A stretch of 64,000 nt of DNA, from contig NC_061862.1 in NCBI RefSeq assembly GCF_907164915.1, positions 136,081,520 to 136,145,519 on the forward strand. Direction: 5' to 3'. Positions 58,500 to 64,000 of the stretch are shown here, piece after piece. The stretch's first letter is position 1; each line of letters begins with the position of its first letter. This stretch comes from Impatiens glandulifera. Its lineage: Eukaryota > Streptophyta > Magnoliopsida > Ericales > Balsaminaceae. The notes under the pieces are model-generated. The model did not search any database, was not told the DNA's origin, and worked only from the letters and a program-made list of their open reading frames with translations. The translations under genes and the position numbers were made by a program.

Positions 58500-60253
58500 T
58501 TAAACAAAATTAAAAGATGACTTTTTAAATTCACAGTAATATATCATTTATTATACTCGTTATTATTTCATTTCCTCTTTCTTCATCTTCGACACCATTC
58601 TCTCTAGTTTTCAACCTTATTCATTTTAATTTCTTCATTATTCTTTCTAATTTCTTATTCAATTATAATAATAATGCTGTTATATTACTAGATCATTACA
58701 ACATAAATGGATAATTAATATTAATATATATTAATATTTTATTTTGTTAAATGTGTGATTTTTCAAATTTTAATCATTATAATTATTACAATAAATATAT
58801 ATCATTTATTATACTCACCTATACACTCCACATTAACCAAAATATTTATTACTCAATATTATTCATCTTTTATTTCTAATCACTCGTTATTAATCTTCAA
58901 CATCATTCTCTCTAGTTTTTTAATATTATTCATTCTCATTTTTTTCATTATTATTTCTAGTTTCTTTTTTAATTATAATAACAATGGAAAATTATTTCGA
59001 TCGCCCTTCAATTATTTCAATCACATACTTTTAGCCCTTATATTATTTGTTTAAAACAAATCACTCTCAAACTTTTTAAAAAGTCACCAATGACATTTTA
59101 TCAATTTTTTCGTTATCCTTAACCGTTCTAACTAAATATTATATATATATATTATATAATATCTTTAATGGTTAATTATTATATTTATATATAATTATTA
59201 AATATCTTTAAAAAATGCTAAATATTTATTAAAATATAAATTAATCTCATTTAAACATAAACATGTATAGATGTCTATAATTATCTCACTTAGATCGTGT
59301 GAATTATTAACTGTTTATCTCTTCTTTTTCTAAGATGGTTCAAACTATAATAACAGCAATATATATTTATTTGTGATATAGATTAACCTAACTTACTTGT
59401 AATTATTTCACTTAGACGTTTGAATATTTAAATGTTTAGTAGAGAATTAAATAATCAAAATAATCAAACTATTAAAAGTATATATTGTTAAAATTTAAAA
59501 GTATACGAACATTTTCTTCACTAATATACATATTTAATCTTCTACCAAATTGTTACCTCAAATTATGTGAAACGAAATCATATTTGAAATTCAGCTCTAA
59601 TCAACAAATCTCTTCATGTTAAAACTAAAAAAATTAATATTGGATAAAACCTGTTTTTCATTTAATATTTTTAAATTTTTACTATAAATTTTTAATAGAT
59701 TTGACTTATTTAAATATTATAATACAAAATAATGGGTTGTTAAATATAGAGTTGGATAATAATGTAATAGGCCGGTCAACATTTTAATTATATAATTTTT
59801 CAAGCGATATAACATATAACACGACCCAATTTAAATTTAAATTTAAATTTAAATTGATATTTTCGATCAGTTTTTATTTAATAATAAATATATATTAGAT
59901 CATTTAAGCTATAATTAAGGGATTAGTTTAGTTTAAGTTTGAAATACCATTAACATAAATTTATGTTTAACTTATTTAAATAAATTGTTAATTCATCCAA
60001 TTATTCAATAAAACTATTTTATTAATTCTTGTACCTAATTCATTTATCTTTTGTTTGATATCTTTATTAATTTTCTAAAATTTTTGTATTAATTTTGTGA
60101 GAAAAATAAATAATTTATAAATATTTTCTCTTGAATCCTATTTTTATTTGTATAATTTTTTCTTACCTAGTGTTTGAGAAAAAAAATTATATATTATCTC
60201 CGAAATCATAACATTTTTTAGGCCGTGAGCTGTAAGTAATAATTAATTCATTA

Positions 60254-60340
<87 letters not shown>

Positions 60341-61890
60341 TTATCAGCCTTATATATTGTATATTTTGTTATTAATTACCTGTCCAACCCAGTTTAAAAT
60401 ACATTTAATTTTGATTTTAAGAAATAAATCTCAAGTTATTTAGATGATCCAAAAAAATCTTTATCCTAATATATCTCATATTTTAAAAATCATTCTCATC
60501 AACCCTAATGTGTTTTTTATTGGTTATTAATTGCTTTTCCATCCCATTTTAAAATAAATCTAATAATTTTAATTTTATAAAACAAGATCAATTTATTTAG
60601 TTATAGGACCTGCAGGTAAATTGAAATATTCAAATTATCCTCATATATCTTTTCAAATTTAATAAATAAAAGTAATCTTTTTATTTTAATATAAATAACT
60701 CAATCACTAGTTTAATTGTCAAAATTCTTATTTAAAAATATTCAAATTCTGATATTTTATTTTCACTTAAAAAGACCTTAAAAGTTAAAGTTTTCAAAAA
60801 TTAAAATAAAAATCAATCCCAATATAAATGATGTCTTTAATTTATATTAGTTAATTTTTAATGTTTATTTCCGAATATATATTTAACTTTAAATTTATCT
60901 CAGAATTAGATTTATTTTATCTGATTTTTCATAAAGCTTTTAATTAATATTAATTATTAATCTTTTTAAACTTAATCAATCAACATCAGCAACAAAAAAA
61001 ATTTTTCTTAAAAAAAAATCCACAAACAAACATTATTTTACAACTTTGTCTAACATTTTTTATTACAAGTTCAATCTTAAAAATAATTCAAAGTATTTTG
61101 CCCAAAAATGTATATTTTTATTATCCTACTTAAATTTACATAATTCATAAAATAAGACTTAAGGAGTACTATTTAGATTTTGTAGACTTTTCTCATATAT
61201 TCTTATATTTCTTGCTATTAAAATATATATTACTCTTTTATTTCATTATACAGTTAAGAATAATAATAATGAATTGATTATTCAACATTATTTTTAAAGA
61301 AAATAATCAACACAGTAATTACTAAGAAAGTATAAAGTCAATAATAGGAAAAGTATAAGAACTTTATATTATTATACTAGTTTTAATTTTTTTTTCAAGA
61401 TTATAACAAATTGTATTCCTATTTGTGTTATACTATTTTTTTGTATTCCCATCTGTATTATAGTATTTTCCAAAAATATTAAGTTATACATATATAAACA
61501 TTTACATAATCTAGACCATTTAAAAGAAAACACACATTTGCATATATACATCTTATAATTTATCATATGAAGGAAAACTATGTAAGAACTTTGAATTTTA
61601 TGTTTTTTTGGTCTATATATAAGTTTATGTTTTAATTTAAAATTATAATAATTATAAATTGCCAACTAATTATTACATTTTTAGTGTATATTTAACAACT
61701 CATTTTGTTTAATTTTATGTTAATATTAAAAATTTGTACAACCAATCCACTTTAAAATCAACCTAACATCTAAACAAATTAATCTTTTATTCAACTAACC
61801 ATTGTTAATGATAATTAAAGGTGTCAACTAAGGCCTGTGCAATTGGGTATTTATATACTCTTATCCCACTTATGCTAATGATTTCATAAC
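58500..61890. other. AT-rich DNA without a gene
   Basis: No supported gene. A short AAATTT tandem run lies at about 59829-59856. Confidence 0.5.
60257..60337. repeat. (TA)n microsatellite
   Basis: An uninterrupted TA run of about 80 bp. Confidence 0.95.
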
Positions 61891-61894
61891 ATTA

Positions 61895-62905
61895 TTAATA
61901 ATTGGGCTCTCGATCGAGAACCAATATCTTCTCGAGACTAGGGACGTGGAAATTCTTGACTAGGATGCAAATTTCATTCTTTAAAAATGAGTCATTCACT
62001 ATTCGACGAGGTCTTGACTGACCTTAGGTTTTGAGTGGATTTCCAATAAAAAAAACATTGTCAATTACAATGACAATGCAAAAGTCTATTGACAAATAAG
62101 TTAATAATCGGGCTCCCGATCAAGAACCAATATCTTCTTGGGACAAGGGATGTAAAAATTCTTGACTAGGATGCAACTTTCATTCTTTAAAAACGAGTCT
62201 TTCACTGTTTGACGAGGTCCTGACTGACCTTATGTTTGGAGTGGATTTCCAATAAAAAAAACATTGTCAATTACAATGACAATGCAAAAAATTATTGACA
62301 AACAAGTTAATAATCGGGCTCTCAATCAAGAACATATCTTTTCGGGACTAGGGATGTAAAAATTCTTGACTAGGATGAAAATTTCATTCTTTAAAAACGA
62401 GTCATTCACTATTCGACGAGGTCCTAACCGAACTTATGTTTGGAGTGGATTTCCAATAAAAAACATTGTCAATTACAATGACAATGCAAAAGTTTATTGA
62501 CAAACAAGTGAATAAGGGGGCTCTCCATTGAGAACCAATATCTTCTCGGGACAAGGGACATGGAAATTCTTAACTAGGATGCAAATTTCATTCTTTATAA
62601 ACGAGTATTCACTATTCGATGAGATCCTAACCGACCGTATGTTTGGAGTAGATTTCTAATAAAAAAAATACAATGATAATGCAAAAGTTTATTGACAAAC
62701 AAGTTAATAATTGGGCTCTCCATTGAGAACTAATATCTTCTTGAGACAAGGGAGGTGGAAATTCTTGACTAGGATGCAAATTTCATTATTTAAAAACGAG
62801 TCCTTTCAATATTCGATGAGGTCTTAACCGACCTTATGTTTGGAGTAAATTTCCAATAAACATTGACACTTAATTATGATGACAATGCAAAAAAATATTG
62901 ACAAA
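61895..62905 (+). repeat. Satellite-like array, five ~205-bp units
   Basis: Units start near 61895, 62101, 62307, 62509 and 62704, each with TTAATAATCGGGCTCTC, TTCTTGACTAGGATGCAAAT, CGACGAGGTCC and CCAATAAAAAACATTG. Most units hold a small hairpin CATTGTCAATTACAATGACAATG-like (arms CATTGTCA and TGACAATG). Later units are shorter and more diverged. Confidence 0.9.
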
Positions 62906-63109
62906 GAGTTACAATCTTAAAAATGATTCAAAAATCAACTAACGAAATAAGAAGTCTAAATTTATAGAAAATACACAATATAGTAAATTATGATAAAAAG
63001 AAATGAGTAAGATCCATAGTCTAAAATATTTTGAACTAATTTGATCTCTAGAGACTAATAAAAGATTTTTTTTTTTTTACAATTTTGAATTTTGCTTATC
63101 GTGGTTTTG

Positions 63110-63350
63110 ATTCAACTTACACTAATGATTTTATAACATTGTTAATAATCGGGCTCTCGATCAAGAACCAATATCTTCTCGGGACTAGGGACTTGGAAAT
63201 TCTTGACTAGAATGCAAATTTCATTATTTAAAAACGAGTCCTTCATTATTCGATGAGGTCCTAACCGGTCTTATGTTTATGTTTGGAATAAATTTTCAAT
63301 AAAAAACATTGAAACTCAATTATAATGACAATGCAAAAGTTTATTGACAA
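63110..63350 (+). repeat. Detached satellite unit
   Basis: A sixth unit starting at 63142, preceded by the same ACTAATGATTTTATAACATT lead-in found just before the first unit at 61870. About 240 bp of other sequence separates it from the array. Confidence 0.85.
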
Positions 63351-63829
63351 TAGACAAACAAAATAAGAAATGAATAAATTCATAGTCTAAAATACTTTGA
63401 TATGACACACAAAAGTACTTATTTTTTATATATAATTTCGAATTTTGCTTATAGTTTTATTCACAACTTATAAGTCTTTTTTTCATGTTGTTATTTTCAT
63501 CACATATTTCAAAATTTGCAAATGTATGGATTAATGTTATTTAAAAACAAAAACATTAAAAAATTTAATAAATGAAATGGTTTAGCCCTAGTTAAAAGTT
63601 TAAAGACTTTTGACAAATTTGAAAACTTCAGTGTCAAAAACTTAATTAAAGGGTCAATAACTTTCAAGTATAATAGTTTAAGGGCAGAATGAAGTTTATT
63701 TTCAAATTCCTGATTTCTCTCCCCTAATTCTTTTCCTTTTCTATTTTTTTTTTTATATTAATTATAGGCGAAAACCGTTTTCGATTTGAATTATATTTCA
63801 CCTTAAAACTTAAAAGTAGCGCCCATTTC

Positions 63830-64000
63830 AGATTTCAAAAATTCGTAATTTCAACTCCGCCTCCGCAAGCTCTCTCTTTTTCTTCATATCTTAAAGAGAA
63901 GAACAGTATTCATAGCAACCCAAATCCCTCAATCCCTCCAAACCCTCATTTAACCTAGTATAATCCTCCAAAACCCTCATTTTCAAATTACCCATCTTCA
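63830..64000 (+). other. Possible leader of a gene beyond the window
   Basis: The composition changes to CT-rich text (GCTCTCTCTTTTTCTTCATA and CAACCCAAATCCCTCAATCC), which resembles plant 5' leaders. No start codon with a convincing frame lies inside the window. Confidence 0.25.

Noticed and set aside
61895..62905. CRISPR-like regular repeats
   Set aside because: Units are ~205 bp tandem repeats without unique spacers, in a plant-like genome.

Overview
The window looks like nuclear DNA of a flowering plant, most likely a eudicot. It is AT-rich, is packed with plant-type transposons (Ty1/copia, Ty3, LINE, hAT, Mutator-like, SINE-like) and holds only two genes that look intact. One is an intronless family-47 glycosyltransferase of the xyloglucan galactosyltransferase type (13794-15119, +). 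The other is an eight-exon plastid ferritin (54806-56918, +) with the intron layout usual for plant ferritins. I could not fix the species. No CRISPR array, rRNA gene or functional tRNA gene was seen.

Layout. 1-3 kb: a decayed minus-strand retroelement coding region interrupted by a copia-type LTR remnant. 3.5-4.5 kb: a 975-bp hAT deletion derivative with a BED zinc-finger reading frame and a clean 8-bp target duplication. 4.5-6.6 kb: a long repeat whose relative lies inverted at 26.1-27.8 kb. 7.7-9.7 kb: a local repeat array split by a 1047-bp foldback element, then an AT microsatellite and a tRNA-derived SINE. 10-12.3 kb: one copy of a segmental duplication; the partner is broken into pieces at 28.9-29.8, 39.9-41.2 and 44.6-45.4 kb by later insertions. 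12.5-15.1 kb: two decayed copies of a promoter, then the glycosyltransferase. 16.1-17.1 kb: the 3' end of a LINE. 18.9-23.8 kb: a structurally complete copia element, with one nonsense codon, inside a dead GTD-binding (myosin-binding-like) exon.

31.1-38.8 kb: a degenerate minus-strand LINE lacking its reverse-transcriptase core and carrying a solo LTR and an inverted-repeat copia insertion. 38.8-39.6 kb: copia RT/RNase H remnants. 41.2-44.6 kb: a 3.4-kb terminal-inverted-repeat element that has captured pieces of at least two host genes. 45.4-49.9 kb: a Ty3 element with only gag and protease, flanked by about 150 bp of duplicated target. 51.8-54.2 kb: a long degenerate tandem array. 54.5-57 kb: ferritin. 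57-64 kb: AT-rich sequence with a perfect 106-bp tandem duplication, a (TA)n tract and a ~205-bp satellite.

The host genes show no operon-like relation. The window reads as a record of nested insertion, and the segmental duplication supplies near-empty sites that let several insertions be ordered. No new enzymatic system was recognised. The strongest oddities are the long target duplication around the Ty3 element, its three in-frame amber codons, the gene-capturing element, the foldback element and the inverted copia insertion.
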